A stretch of DNA of 64,000 nt from Melampsora larici-populina 98AG31 (lineage: Eukaryota > Basidiomycota > Pucciniomycetes > Pucciniales > Melampsoraceae). The notes under the pieces were generated by a model. That model made no database searches. It was not told where the DNA came from and saw nothing but the letters and a program-made list of their open reading frames with translations. This document shows, piece after piece, positions 14,001 to 26,163 of the stretch. Each line of letters begins with the position of its first letter. Within the stretch, counting starts at the first letter, position 1. The stretch spans positions 2,028,498-2,092,497 of the forward strand of contig NW_006768767.1 in assembly GCF_000204055.1 (NCBI RefSeq), given 5' to 3'. Made by a program: the position numbers and the translations under genes.

Positions 14001-14627
14001 CGCCACCACCTTTCTTCAGCTTCAGCCCATTTGCCAAGCGCTCGTTTGGTCGTACTGAGATCGCTTCTTGCTTCCACCTGTACATTGTCAGCGAACATAA
14101 GGATTATAAATAAGATTCGATTGTGTATTCAGGACATTCACGATAACGGAGATGAGAGGGAATCGATCGGTCTTAACGAGGATGGACATAGGCACTGGCA
14201 CATATCAGGGAGCAGAAGGAAACATGGTAAAGGGAAAGATAAGAGAATGATAAGAAAAAGATTACGAACATATTCCTGATCGATCGATAAGATCTGATCG
14301 CTGTATAATAACGAGCTAACATAATGACCCTGTAAATAATACACACACAAGAAGAGTAACAGTGAGGGTAGATGATTCGGATGAAGTTTGATGAGGGTAT
14401 GTAGTAGCAGGAGTACGACAATTGCATTATTTTGTTTTTAGAATAAGTTGCATGAGCGTAACTGAGAAGATAGTCGCGTGTGCATTCGGTACACTTGCCG
14501 GCATTAGAAGGTGTGGCAAGATTGGGAGGATGAGGGTTGAATTGACTTCCGTGTTGATGTTGATCTTGATGTGGGCACTGGGTGTTGATGGTGTTGGTGC
14601 TGGTGTTGATGTTGAGATGTTTGGTGG
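5060..14627. other. Gene-poor AT-rich region
   Basis: No open frame here combines length, splice signals and recognisable protein features. 5090-5260 is low-complexity sequence built on AATTCAAA-like words. 10271-10313 has a degenerate telomere-like stretch, listed separately. Stretches around 11.3-12.2 and 12.2-14.0 kb are AT-rich and look like decayed repeats, but I could not pair termini. A frame of 140 codons at 5763-6185 (+) is Ser-rich and has no family I can name. I treat the whole stretch as intergenic or relic DNA. Confidence 0.4.
10271..10313. repeat. Short telomere-like CTAACCCC/CCTAACCCC cluster
   Basis: Four CTAACCCC-type words occur within about 45 bases, two of them inside AAGCCTAACCCC. 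This resembles a degenerate interstitial copy of the TTAGGG-type telomere repeat, on the CCCTAA strand. It is too short and imperfect to be a functional telomere. Confidence 0.4.
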
Positions 14628-14891
14628 TTATTGGTGGATGATACAGAAGGTTGGAGGTATGAAAGTTAGCTGATTCAATGCTTCTCGGTATAACTTTGCG
14701 TAACACCCAGTTGCAATCTGCTCTAGTTGAGTTTGGTACGTGTTTGCATAGGCAGTGAGCTCGGGAATGTATTCGTTCAAATTGAAAGTCTCTTGTGAGA
14801 TCTGAGGAGGTTGCAGATAACCAAGTCGAGATGGCAGGGTTTGAACGACAGCTTGTGCTTTGGCAGTGATGATAACAGCGTTAGCTTTGGG
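14628..14891 (-). pseudogene. Orphan exon-like open frame, unknown protein
   Basis: On the minus strand an 88-codon frame opens directly after a plausible acceptor (AATCAAG, exon from 14891) and ends with TAA at 14628. It has no ATG of its own at the start, so it is easily missed. Composition looks protein-like, for example QTLPSRLGYLQPP and EYIPELTAYANTYQTQLEQI. I do not recognise the family and found no convincing upstream exon between 14.9 and 15.9 kb. It could be the last exon of a decayed gene or a transposon relic. Confidence 0.35.
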
Positions 14892-17029
14892 CTTGATTAT
14901 AATATTTTAAAATCGATAACCTGATTGATTTGCCTCAGAAATAATTGGTTGACTGGATGCTGATAAAGATAAACAATATAAAGAGAAACAATCCAGTATT
15001 TTTAGTGTCCATTATCATCTTCTATGCAATCCAAAAATCAATCAAAATAACCAAGTAAAAGGCTTACTTTGAATTACATAAACCACCAAGATCGAGGTCA
15101 GAAACCATAACATTTGAAAATCAAAAATAAATCAATATTACATTTGGATTGATTGATTTGCCTTAAAATTAATTGATTGTGAGTGAGTGAAGACTTAGAA
15201 GAATGAAAGGCAAGGAAAAATATGTTCTCTAAATATGAAATTCAAAGATTCGATTCGGATTCAGGAAGAATATCGATGAGGATCTTGATTTTGATTGGAG
15301 AAAAAGGTACTTATGATCAAGTGAAAGGATTAATTTTGATTCAGCGAGTATATTGATTTGAATCGAGCAAAGATCGTGATTTTGATTAAGTCAGAAGATT
15401 GGTTTGGATCATTTTAAGGAGGGATGCGGCTAGGACTCTGATTCTTAGTTGATGTTTGAAGTCTTGATGATAAGGAGATTGACGAAGTTGAAGGGAGATA
15501 CATATACAGGATTCGCATTAGATCCATCAATGAGAAGATTCGCGCGAGGCACATACACATATTAGTGATGTTGGGTGCTTCAGGAAAGTTGGCTAGGTGG
15601 GGATTGACTTGCAAAGTTGGATTGGCGGATGGGGTGAAAAGAGGCAAAGCAGCCATCAGATGACTGGGAATTTGAATGAAGAACCACAAACGAACCTCGA
15701 AATGGTTTCTGACACATGTGCAAAACTTGGAAATTGCACTAATGGTGGATTTTGTCCAGTTTTGTCTGAATTGCTTGTTCGCCTTTAATATGAATGAATG
15801 ATGTCTTGTCATAGACACTGAAAATAAGCTTGAGATAGTCTTTGGACCCCAAGACTGACAGGCCTTTGTTGGTCTTCTCATACAACACAAGACTGTTTCA
15901 TACAGGAAACCTGACTGCCTCTGTTTGGATTTTTTTTAACAACCACTGCACTTGGAATTGCCATTGAGTTCTTTGAAAATATAATTACACCCAATATTAG
16001 CTACAAAGGGGATGAAAACAATAAAAAAAATTACTCTTCAATGACCTGTGTATTGAAGACAGGCCACTACATCTCTTTCTTTCCAGATCTAACCAGCAAT
16101 CAACGGTCATTCTCCTGTTATTTCTTTGCTGACAAAGGGCTGCTTAGTGTTGAGCCTTATTCTACCAATCCAAACACTTACAAAAACCATTCAATCTCAT
16201 CACACATCTCTTGGTGTATGCACATCAATGTGCCATCACAAAATTTATTTGGTGACAGTTGTTGCAGCTATCCTTTATGTGGTCAACACAAAGTTGTTCA
16301 AGCATGTTGTGTTTCATTGTGTCATTGCATCCCACTTCAGGAAAATCAATCACAGAATTCCATGCTCTGTGCAATAACCAGAATGTGGCACCAACCAACA
16401 GGTATTTCCTGTGTGATTTGCCAAGTTCCACATGGCACATTCCACAGCAGGGTGTAGTGGTCAGCACCTGCTTTCCTGTGATCACTACTGAATCTGGTGA
16501 TTGTTTGCGTCTGACTTCACTCATCACCACCAAGACACCATGAAACGTTTACCTCCATGTTAGGTTAGGGTAAGTTGTCAAGGCAGCTGGCCACCCAGGG
16601 TCTAGTAAAGCAATATGCTACAAGTTCCTGGGCGGCTGCACTTCCCATTGATCACTCCCCTCTTAGTTTGATCTTTGACAAGCACTACTTTCAATTTGCA
16701 CCCTTTCTAAACAGACATGTATATATGTACACTGTGAGGGTTGGGTACTCTTTTAGGAGTGCTCAATGCTCACTGAATGAGCAAATGGTGAGTTTTACTC
16801 CATTTTACTTCTTTATTTCAAATATGTAGTAGGTACAAATTGAAGTAAAGAAGAAAAAGAAAGGAAGAGAAAAAAAAGGACTGATAGTCTGTTTGGATAA
16901 ACCCAGACAGACTTCAGTTATTTGACTCCTGAGGTGGAGGTTTATAATTTATAATAAATTGTTATTCTTATAAGTGAAGGTTGGATCCAAGACCTTCCTT
17001 TAATCCTTATAGTAACAGGTCAAAGAGTG
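14892..17029. other. Intergenic, no supported gene
   Basis: The sequence is AT-rich with recurrent GATTGATT words near 14.9-15.4 kb. A minus-strand frame of 158 codons at 15414-15890 is open but has biased, non-domain composition. Overlapping open frames on both strands near 16.0-16.5 kb are not supported by splice sites or motifs. Confidence 0.35.
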
Positions 17030-17150
17030 AGTTAGTTCACCAATCTGGTTGTCCTTAAAGTCACTAACTTGAGGTTATTCTTAAGTTCACCAGCCTGAAG
17101 TTCTTCTTAAGGTCACTAGCCTGGAGTTGTTGGAGGTCACTAGCCTTGAT
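17030..17150 (+). repeat. Imperfect tandem repeat, about 25-bp unit
   Basis: Four to five degenerate copies follow a pattern of TCAC(C/T)A...CTTGAGGTT...CTTAAG, for instance around GTCACTAGCCTGGAG. No coding potential is visible. Confidence 0.5.
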
Positions 17151-19357
17151 TGGGTTTCTACTTGGGGGAAGTAGAGGATCCAGAGGGGAGTGAAGAATGT
17201 ATTACCTACTTTTAATCAGGAAGCTGATTAAAGTTGATGAAGCTTATCACTAGTCTTATTTATATATAAGACTTTTGATATTTACTTCATTTGAACTTTA
17301 ATTGTTCTTTAAAAGTAGTGGGTAATTATTGCTTGGGGGAAATCTCTGAAGGCTGAGAGAGGAGGGGTTTAGGGTTTATATACTGTCCTCTCTAAACCTA
17401 ATTGCAGTGATATTTGTTATTATCACTACTTTGGTTCAGGGTTAATCATTACCATATGTTAATGATTATTACTAGTAGTGCTTGATTACATATACATGTT
17501 ATGTGTGATATGTAATATAAGCATTTTAACTCTTGACACTGAGTTATGAGGTGTAAATGGTGTTTTCTTACATATTACATGTTGTTTTACTAGTTTGTGT
17601 ATATGTAATAAAGGTTTTGATACATTGTATTACATGTTACATACAGTCTACACTCAGTATGTAATATGTAATTAATCTTTGAGCCATCTTTCCTTTGTCA
17701 TGCATCCTCAGTCTTGATGCTCTGCACATTGGTGAATCTGTGGTGACTGTTGTTGAAAGGCGTTGTTGTTGTATGATGTAGCTGTACATACACGGGGCAA
17801 GGAGAGTACCGCTCGAGGGAAATCCGCAAACGTATTGCAAACAAGTTGTGAACAAAATTCACAATTCAAGGGAATTTCAAACCCGGACACCAAAATTCGG
17901 TTCAATTGGGGTTCAAGCTAATTAATTACCACGGTGTTATACATAGTGTTTTTACTGTTACAGGTTAGTTTTGGGTACATGTATATGTACTCAGGGCTGA
18001 CAATTACACAGCCTCCCTGAACTTACAACAATCCACACAACCTGGTGTAAGGCACAGCCCATACCCTGAGTCATACCATCATTAACACCACCCAAAGAAA
18101 ATGCAGAGCAAGTGGTGGGTCAAGGTGGCTGGGGTGGCTGAGAGCAGTGTGGTATTTTGGGCAACAAAGCTGCAAAGCATGTGGTCAGGTATCAAATGGG
18201 AATGGAAAGTGGTCTTGAGCTTGGAGGGTGGGGTTGATTGTGAAGTAGGTATGTTTTTGGCAAAGCAGGACACATAGGGCAGGTATGCAACATGGCACAT
18301 CAGAGTAGCCTGTGAGATTGCTGGTGATTTGAGTCACTATGAAGTATATGGGATGGTTGAATAAAGCAACATAAGCAACAGGGAAAGAGGTTGTTAGTAT
18401 GACATTGGGCTGGTATCACTGGTGTAGGCCATATATTGATATGGTACTTACCAAGTGGGCATGTCATGACTGGTGTGAGAATCTCTAGATACATGAAATG
18501 TATGAAATAGATAGTGGTGGTGTTCTTGGGACCAGTGGCGGCAATGGGAAATCAGACATGTATGTGACATGACAAAGCTAGGTCAAAAAGTGCCTGAAGT
18601 GGGTACCATGCTGAGCTTCAAGGTCTGGTGAATTTTCATTAACAGGGTGTAAAGACAGTCACCCTGTGTCTTGTGTGATTGTATGATAAGGATACAGCTT
18701 TAGATTTCCACTTATCCCCAACACCCAACGTTTTTTCATCAAAGCAGCCAACACCCACAAATTCCTGCATCAATTTGAATGCATACAGAATCTGAGATGA
18801 AGCCTCTTGGCAAGGAAGGAGGTCTAAGTGAGATCCCATTGGTTAGAAGATGGGCATCAAAAATCTACAAGTGAGGGATACAAAGTAGGAACCTGGTTTT
18901 TTCTCTGTGTCCCAACTACAGCCAAAAAGTCCAGGTTGAAAAACTGGGCAAAAACCCAGGTTTCTACTTTGTAACCCCTTTGTCCGCTCAACATGAATGT
19001 GTTGGTGGAGCTGGTCAAGGGAAAAAATCTCCAAGTCCTACTTTTTTCTTAGTTGGAACCTTGCTTATGTACTATATGTCTGTCAATATCTTTTTGTTGC
19101 AAATATTGACTTATACAAGGCGACCTTACCCAACTTTTGGTTCCTGATGGGACCTACTTCATACCTATAAAGCTCCCAAGTTCAAGCTAACATTAGAATT
19201 GCACGGAGAGGTGGTGCCAAGCATTGATTGCTTCCCACCAAAAGCTGGACCCAAGAACCATAAAAATCTACTTATATAGAACGGGAACTGTATCATCCCA
19301 TTGATTTTTACTCTCCTAAATCTTATAACCAATATTTAGCTTCATTGTGACTCTTCA
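17151..19357. other. Intergenic 3' of the GH31 gene
   Basis: This AT-rich stretch includes several inverted ATGTAATATG-like words (17.5-17.7 kb). The segment ending GGTGTTATACA near 17942 has the look of a retroelement end on the minus strand, but I could not find a partner terminus or a target duplication. No gene is supported. Confidence 0.35.
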
Positions 19358-22300
19358 TCAAGTCTCGAGCTCGAGCTCAAATAATAGCTGGTCTCCCATA
19401 CTAAGTGACCAATTTCCAATCACTTGAACGATCTTTGCTTCTGAGTCCACCCTCAACTCCCCTTGTCCCCCTCCAGTTACCCGTGCGTCTTGTACACCCA
19501 AAGTCGCTAAAAATGTTACCATCTTCACTTCTGCTTTGATATGAGCTTCTCGCCCAGTAATTCTGAGATGATGTGATTCAAATTCAAACAGTATTGGGGA
19601 AAATTTGTGATTGGAGGCATCTATCAAACTATCTCCATCATCAAGGACGAGGTGACCGCGTGCAAAACCATTGTAATTTGGGGCTACCAGTATCTGAAAG
19701 AGTATTTCAAAGTAAGTTTGAGTCCTGAGGCTGACCTCAAGCCGGAAATCTGTTTTGGGTGAAAATAAAGGGCTTATATCACCTCAAAAGGACGCTTCCT
19801 GAGCTCTGTAGTTGTCATCGGGATTGGGGAGGAGACATCTCTCAAGGGAATGATTGAGCCAGGCTTAATGTGTAGTGGGACATGTTCAATTCCCACATCG
19901 AATATGTCAAACATCCCTGAATTCGGAATATGTCTTCGTGCATAAAAGTCGAAATACTAAATATTACGAAAGAGATTATGTTTCAGCTCGTACTATACAC
20001 CATGTAAATATCTGTGTAGCACGTCGACGTGCACACACGAAAGCCTCTCCGTAGAACCTGTAACGACCCATCAAAGAGGTGCCACATCAAGCGCATCTTC
20101 CCCTTATCACCTGGGAGGTTGAAAGGCAGTTGACCCCTGCTGACAACAAAGGATTATGAAAATCCTTTGAACAAATCACAAAGCACAAAGGGTGCTCAAC
20201 AGTAATCTCAGTCTCATTTCAACCAAAAGACTTTGAGATTTATTTCAAAACTCTCCGTGTGTGCACGTCGACGTGCTACACGGATATTTACATGGTGATA
20301 GATTTTTTGATGATTTTAGATAAACTCACGCCTGCTTCAGGAATATATGCCTTCACTGAAGTTGAATTCTCCTCCATGACCGGAGAAACAAGCTGTCGTG
20401 TTTGATCATTTTCAGCCACATTGAATTTCAACTCATGACCATTCCTCGCGAATGATACAAAGCTGAAGATGTCACTTACAAGGGCGTCTCCGAAGAAAAA
20501 CTGACTTTGTATATTGATAAGCTGCGGATCATCGGGGTAGACAAACCAAAGAGGCTGGATCGCAGGGGTTCCATCGTGCTGTTGCCATCGTAGCTGAGTG
20601 TATAAGTAGTCTAGAAGGCTATACCTCAAGATGATAGCTACCCTGGCCGCTCGGGTAACACTTGACCAGCGATAAAACTCTTGGCTCAATGAACCCACTT
20701 CGTTGTGGTTTCTGATTCCAGTACATCAAGCTTTGGTGGATATCAATCGGTTTCTTTGTTTTCATCATTCAAAGATAAGAAAAATTACCTGTAAAAAGGA
20801 TAAAATGCGCCCAGTGTAGCCCACCGACCACATAGCTCTTCTGTTGCGTTCCCACCAAAACCGCAAACATCTGAGCCTACAAAGGGAATCTGAAAGATGG
20901 AGGCGAATGAGAGCATCTGTATTATCGAGGCCCTATAGTGCGTCCAATCTGAAATGTTATCTCCAGTCCAATGACCCGCTATAAAAGACCGAGAGGTGTG
21001 TTGGCAGGGACCATAACAATCGGGGTTTCTGCGCAAACACTTCGAAAGAAATTTTACACTACATACCACGAGCACCCAAGCCTGGAAAAGTTGAGCGACT
21101 GATGATCACGGGCATTAGATTTGGTCTTCGCTCTAACATTGCCTTGCGAGTGATTGATGACATAAGTGTTCCGAAGAGGTTGTGGGTATCGTATCTTTGC
21201 AAGGTGAAAATGACAAATGGTTATGAAAGGGATGCGGGTAGTTATGAGCGGTTTTGTACTATATCAGTGCGCGCTGTGTGGTTGTCGAGCTGGCCGGCAG
21301 TGTTATGAATACGATAATCCCACTCATCCACACTACGATTCTCAGCCTGACGTCGCTGTTTCCTTTTCAAAGAGAGCGTGCGCAAAGTTGTTTTGGCAAC
21401 GACGCGAACGTTTGCAACTGGTAAAGCAGGCTCGTTCACTGGAAAAATAACAACCGGTCACTATATCAAAATGGAGAGCTACTGATCTCAATTGGATGTT
21501 GATAAAGGTAAGGTACTGATAACTTACTGTCGATCAAAATACCATCGATATCGATCCCACTTTCTGGGTCAAAGAATCTTTGGAATTCTCCTGACCAATA
21601 TGACTGTATTGATGTGTGAAACCAATCCGGGTATACACTCGCGCCTAGAATTTGTTTTCCTCTTTTCAAAAAATGTACGTATTTCGAAAGACGAAACAAT
21701 GCGACCATGATATCTCACCTGCCCATACCATTTCTTTATAGTAGGTACCATTGGCTTCCTTGAGAAATATATCCGATTTTGTGCCACGATCGAAAGCACC
21801 GTTGTCTCCTGGCTGATAGGCAACGGCTGGGTCCATGACCATAACTATTGGAAATTTGTTCATACCAGTGAGCTGTGAAAAAGTGGATGGGGTATCAGCA
21901 CACGTACCATAGCGCTGATTGTGCGCATGAAGCTGATCAACGATCTCCCTCATGCGTTGGAGAGGGAAATTTTCTGGGTCAAGTGTGAAGACTCTGCTGT
22001 GATTCATGTAGTCGATATCTGTCCACCTGAAAAAAGGATTTCCGAATATCAACTTAAAAATCTCGCGAATAGTTTTATATATTACACATACAGTCATTCC
22101 AGATTAGCTTGGCCGATTGAACTTTTTGAAAATTATTTTTATGGTAATACAGGTGATTTTATAAGCATAAATATGCCTATATTCAATTGCGAGGTTGACC
22201 CACCCTGACCAACCGTGTCCGCATCATTCGATCTACTGTTGACCGAACGATCAAACCTGTCCTCACCGCCATTCTCTCATCTTCACACCCATCGATCCAG

Positions 22301-24749
22301 CTCAATCACATCTCCAATCACTCATCCTTTTGGATCTGGCTACACACTGTAAGTTTTGGATGTGTCCTCTTGGCTTTGAATCCAATCTCACGGTCTCTCT
22401 TTTGCTTTTCTCTCATCTTCAATCTGAACCTCAATTCTACCATCTTGTCTTCGATCGATCTCTTTGCTTTGATTGATAAGGGTAAGTCCTTTTTGTGTCA
22501 ATAATCAGGTTGTTTAAGAGTACACAACACCCTCACAGACATCCACAAATACATTTGAACATGCACCGTTGTTTCTCTCCTTCTGATTATGATGAACTGA
22601 ATATGTTTCCCTTCCGGCCTGCTCTGATTTCATATCTTGTACGTAGTCGTTAAAAAGATGTTTGGTAAACTTGAGCAAAAGAATGTGAAATGAAAATCCC
22701 GTTATCGCAATTGCATCTGATTCCTTGCTTGCTCTCAAACTTCAGTATGGAGTATGTATTGTTGGTGACTTGGTGTCGGAACTCTTTGAAGTTGGTTCCA
22801 TACAGGACTCGGCTTCAGGGCTGTTGAAACTCTGCTCATCTGTGAACATCATCATTGCACTCAATCTCCTTTTCTTGTCCCATGGTATTGGTGTATTTGC
22901 AAAGTGATGAAAGAGCCACTGGGAGAGGTTATATTTCAAGGATTATATTGCAATGGAAAGTGTCACTGACAAAGTTGAGGGAAAAAAACGCTGACAAAGG
23001 GGATTCAATCACAATGCAGAGATTCAAAGATGAGGAAAACAAGTACAAATGCGAGGAAAAACTTGATCAAGAGACACAGAGCTCAAGGGTTGGATTCAAA
23101 GCTGAAAAGTTGGATCTGAAGCCTAAAGGAAGGATTCAACAAATAGAGGACAAGATCCAAGGAATATGTCGCAGAGTCAAAGCCTAGAAGTCAAGGAAAA
23201 GAGATCGATCGACAACGAGAGGGTTGAATCAAGGTTCGGATCAAAGCTGAGACGGTTCAAACAGAACCAAAAGAAAGATTGTGAGATTGATTTTAAAACC
23301 AAGAAAACGTTTTGGATACTCACAGTGTGTGTCCAGATCCAAAAGAATGAGTGATTGGAAATGCGATTGAGCTGGATCGATGGGTGTGAAGATGAGAGAA
23401 TGGCGGTGAGGACAGCTACATATGTATGCATGATCATTCAAATTTCAAACAGGGGTGGGTTTAACACAAACTCCATATGTGCATATGCTTATAAATTCAC
23501 CTGTATTACCGTAAAAATAATTTTTAAAAAGTTCAATTGGCCAAGCTAATCTGGAATGACTGTACATTGTTTCTAGCGGGATTGAAGCCTTAGAATAATT
23601 TGCAATCACTTCTGCTACTTCAAGATAGTCTGTTAGGAAGAGTCACGCGAAACAAAGAGAGAACCCTATCAGCTTTCCACGGCGTATTGAACGTACCCAA
23701 GGATTAAAAATATGAGCAAACTCTTGTAGCCAAATCGGCACTGCTGAAATCCAAGTGACCAGTACGGAACCATGGCTGGTCTACCAATGATCTGAGAATA
23801 CTGCTGTGCAACCTCTATCGGGGAGGGGCCGGACAAGAAGTAAAGATCCAGAACACCTCCTAAAATCGGAGATATCACAATTCAAAGTCAGGCAACTATT
23901 AGATCTAAATCATGATTAATGACAGCCTCTCTACGACACGTGATTCAAAGAATACAAACCAATGATATCATACTGAAGGAAGTCTGATTCTACTGATACG
24001 TCCATTCCATTCGAGTTCAAGAGGAAGACACCGTGTGTTCCTGAGGGACGATGATCAAAGTATACGGGATGAGAGCCATACAAGTTGGTGTGCTCATCTG
24101 TACCATATGCATCACGCGCCCATAGGGTACGCAAAGTTCCCGGAGGAATTCGAAAAGGATCCGTGCTTTCTCCTAAGCCAAAAATCGCGGCTGTGAGTGG
24201 AAGAACAGTTCGCAAGCTGATGTGACGGTCTCGATACACGAGGGGTGGACCATCTGATGTCGAAAAAAGTGTCTCATTGTTGGCCCGGCGAGTGACGGTG
24301 AAGGAGAACGGGAAGGCGTCGTAAGAGAATGCCAAGGCGGCCTGGGAGGGCTGAACAAATGCGGAAGATGGGCGGGGCACGACCTGCTCTGGGACCTCGT
24401 ATCTATTCGATGAGGCATCTAAGATTCTCACGTGAAGACGAGTAGCTATCAAAGAAGTGGTGAGCTGGTGCACGAGTATTTAAAGTTGATATCGCGTATG
24501 AGTGGCAAAGGTATGGGCAGCCATCTCCTGTCTGGATTTTGACCTACTTTCTTCATAGGTAACGATCAAGTTCAGTGAGGTGACGTCTCTCGTACTGCAT
24601 GCTGGGCCATCTAAGCTGAGTATGGCATGTAGACTGTTATTCGCTGATGTTACGTTTGTGGCTCGATAAGTTGGGCATTGAGCCAAAGCTAGAAATGAAA
24701 GACTGATGAAAAAGACCAGAAGGAGAAACAAGCGCTTGATATCCATCAC
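19358..24749 (-). CDS. Glycoside hydrolase family 31 alpha-glucosidase, secreted, 12 exons
   Basis: Minus-strand exons: 24749-24548, 24445-23960, 23859-23722, 23629-23566, 22026-21719, 21644-21528, 21438-21260, 21194-21067, 20978-20789, 20711-20330, 19956-19783, 19693-19358; about 900 residues, usual for the family. The N-terminus ([18 protein letters not shown]) is a signal peptide, so the enzyme should be extracellular or wall-bound, releasing glucose from alpha-glucosides. GH31 landmarks: [33 protein letters not shown], the nucleophile motif [15 protein letters not shown], the acid/base motif GHWTGDN, and GSDVCGFGG. Introns are GT-AG. One junction is faulty: joining 21260 to 21194 leaves the frame one base out, so there is a one-base lesion or a splice I have not seen. 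Two other introns are swollen by TIR elements. Family call is firm; function of this copy is uncertain. Confidence 0.9.
19998..20297. mobile_element. 300-bp MITE in the tenth GH31 intron
   Basis: The ends are inverted copies: CACCATGTAAATATC at 19998 and its complement ending GTG at 20297, continuing through GTAGCACGTCGACGTGC to about 45 bp per arm. Three-base ATA copies flank it (19995-19997 and 20298-20300). It lies inside an intron now 373 nt long, which would be about 70 nt without it. The CAC terminus and 3-bp duplication resemble the larger element at 32346-32968. Confidence 0.85.
22091..23562. mobile_element. 1.47-kb TIR DNA element in a GH31 intron
   Basis: The TIRs begin CAGTCATTCCAGATTAGC and match for about 85 bp with few differences (left arm from 22091, right arm ending GACTG at 23562). 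TA flanks both ends (22089-22090, 23563-23564), as in Tc1/mariner-type insertion. The inside has no transposase motif on either strand, so it is non-autonomous. It lies within the GH31 intron 22027-23565 and begins right after the GTA of the splice donor. Confidence 0.88.
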
Positions 24750-25540
24750 TATGAACCTGACTCTAGGAAGAAGAAAGACTGAATAGGGAAAATCATGGGA
24801 TATCTTAGACGAAGTTGATGATAAGCCTCTTTATAACTCATACGACGTATGCAGTCATTCTATCTCCTCTTCCCTCACCTTACTCTGGACATCCACGCAC
24901 CCAGACTAGAGATCAGTATTTCAACCCGCCCGTCCCTGTGTTTAGGTGAGAGGATCTTCGGATTGACTAATGTTTATTCAGACGTATTCCAAGACCCTCT
25001 GCATCATGTCTGATTGCCCTATGCCTACCCTTCAGGAAGTGTTCAAACTCACTTGCAAACCACTTCAAAATAATGGGTGCACTCAGCACCCCAGTGTCTT
25101 CGCCGCCGACCATTTTGATTGCCCACCTGGCCGTGGACATGATGCCAGAAGAAGGCGGTAGGACTCATCTTGCTTGTGCGAAACCTGCTCAAGATGAATT
25201 TGAGGTCATCAAAGTGCGCCTCGTTTGAACCTTGTATGAACTGGCCTGAACTGGCTTCATTGAGATGATGAGTTTTTTACGAAGTCATCAGAATGCTTTC
25301 GTCTGGTAGGACCGATCGCGACCATCACAGAGCCGAAAGAGCAACCTCCTGCATCCTCACCCATCATAGTTGCTCGAGGCACGACACCTCGATGAACCTG
25401 TCTACGCTGCGTCGAGTGGCTGGCAGGATAATAGGTAGAAGGCCGGACCAGGAGTTTAGAACGCAATCTATCTGGAAGTTTGTGGTACCGTTTTCCAAGG
25501 TTATGTAATGAAACAATTCGCATTTATTTCTAGCCAACTA
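24750..25540. promoter_or_regulatory. Upstream region of the GH31 gene
   Basis: Promoter DNA is expected here for the minus-strand gene. I see no clear TATA box and no gene. Short frames at 24970-25161 (+) and 25257-25523 (-) lack domains or signal peptides. Confidence 0.35.
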
Positions 25541-25740
25541 CAGCCATTCCGATATTGCTTGTCGCTCCGTTTTGAAAAAGAAAAGTTGAAACCTAAGTTT
25601 TTACTCGATAAAACTTCAAACTCAGCTGTAATTCAAGGCAATACAGCCAAACTTCAGGTTTTAACCGGTTAAAACTTAGGTTTTGAGCTCACAAACTTTT
25701 TCTTTTCAAAAAGGTGCGACAAGCAATATCGGAATGGCTG
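25541..25740. mobile_element. 200-bp foldback MITE, CAGCCATTCC family
   Basis: The ends are CAGCCATTCCGATATTGC at 25541 and its complement ending GGCTG at 25740, flanked by TA on both sides (25539-25540, 25741-25742). The arms pair over about 60 bp, and an inner inverted CTAAGTTT/AAACTTAG pair makes almost the whole element a hairpin. The terminus resembles CAGTCATTCC of the 1.47-kb element at 22091, suggesting related families. Confidence 0.85.
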
Positions 25741-26163
25741 TATGTATGTTGATCATTTGTTTTTGAAATTATTTTAATCAAGTTTGGGCAGAAAGTTTTG
25801 AGGTTTTGAATAGATGCATGACCATGATCAGTCAATGAGGCGGTGAGATCTTTGTGTGTATCAGGATTCCCTTCCAAGTTGCATAGAACAGGGAAAGCTT
25901 GGAGAACAATCAAGCAGTCTGCTTGATTTTGGGTCTCTGGCGTGATCATGAAACAGTGGATGTGTCGCGAGTTGTAGGTTTTACGGGCTTGATGTGCGAC
26001 AAGTAAATTCAATGATATTCAGTTCACCAGCAGTTAATAGAGCACTGCGAGTCAATTTTACCGTACCATGAGTGTGACGCTGGCAAAGCAACAGTTCATT
26101 TTGGTTCTGAAATCGGTATAATTCAAAAGTGAGAAATTATTTCTTGCAGGCCAGCGACGAGCC
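25741..26163. other. Distal upstream region of gene B, interrupted by Copia-1
   Basis: The last part (TTCTTGCAGG...GACGAGCC, to 26163) loosely matches the gene A upstream region near 149-190, and the match seems to continue after Copia-1 at 32108. A 107-codon minus-strand frame (25689-26012) overlaps the MITE and has no recognised family. Confidence 0.35.

Noticed and set aside
17637..17942. Possible minus-strand LTR ending GGTGTTATACA
   Set aside because: No second terminus, partner LTR or target duplication was found.
21666..22097. 143-codon minus-strand frame taken as a separate gene with its own ATG
   Set aside because: Its N-terminal part is intron and transposon sequence; from WTDIDYM on it is an internal GH31 exon.
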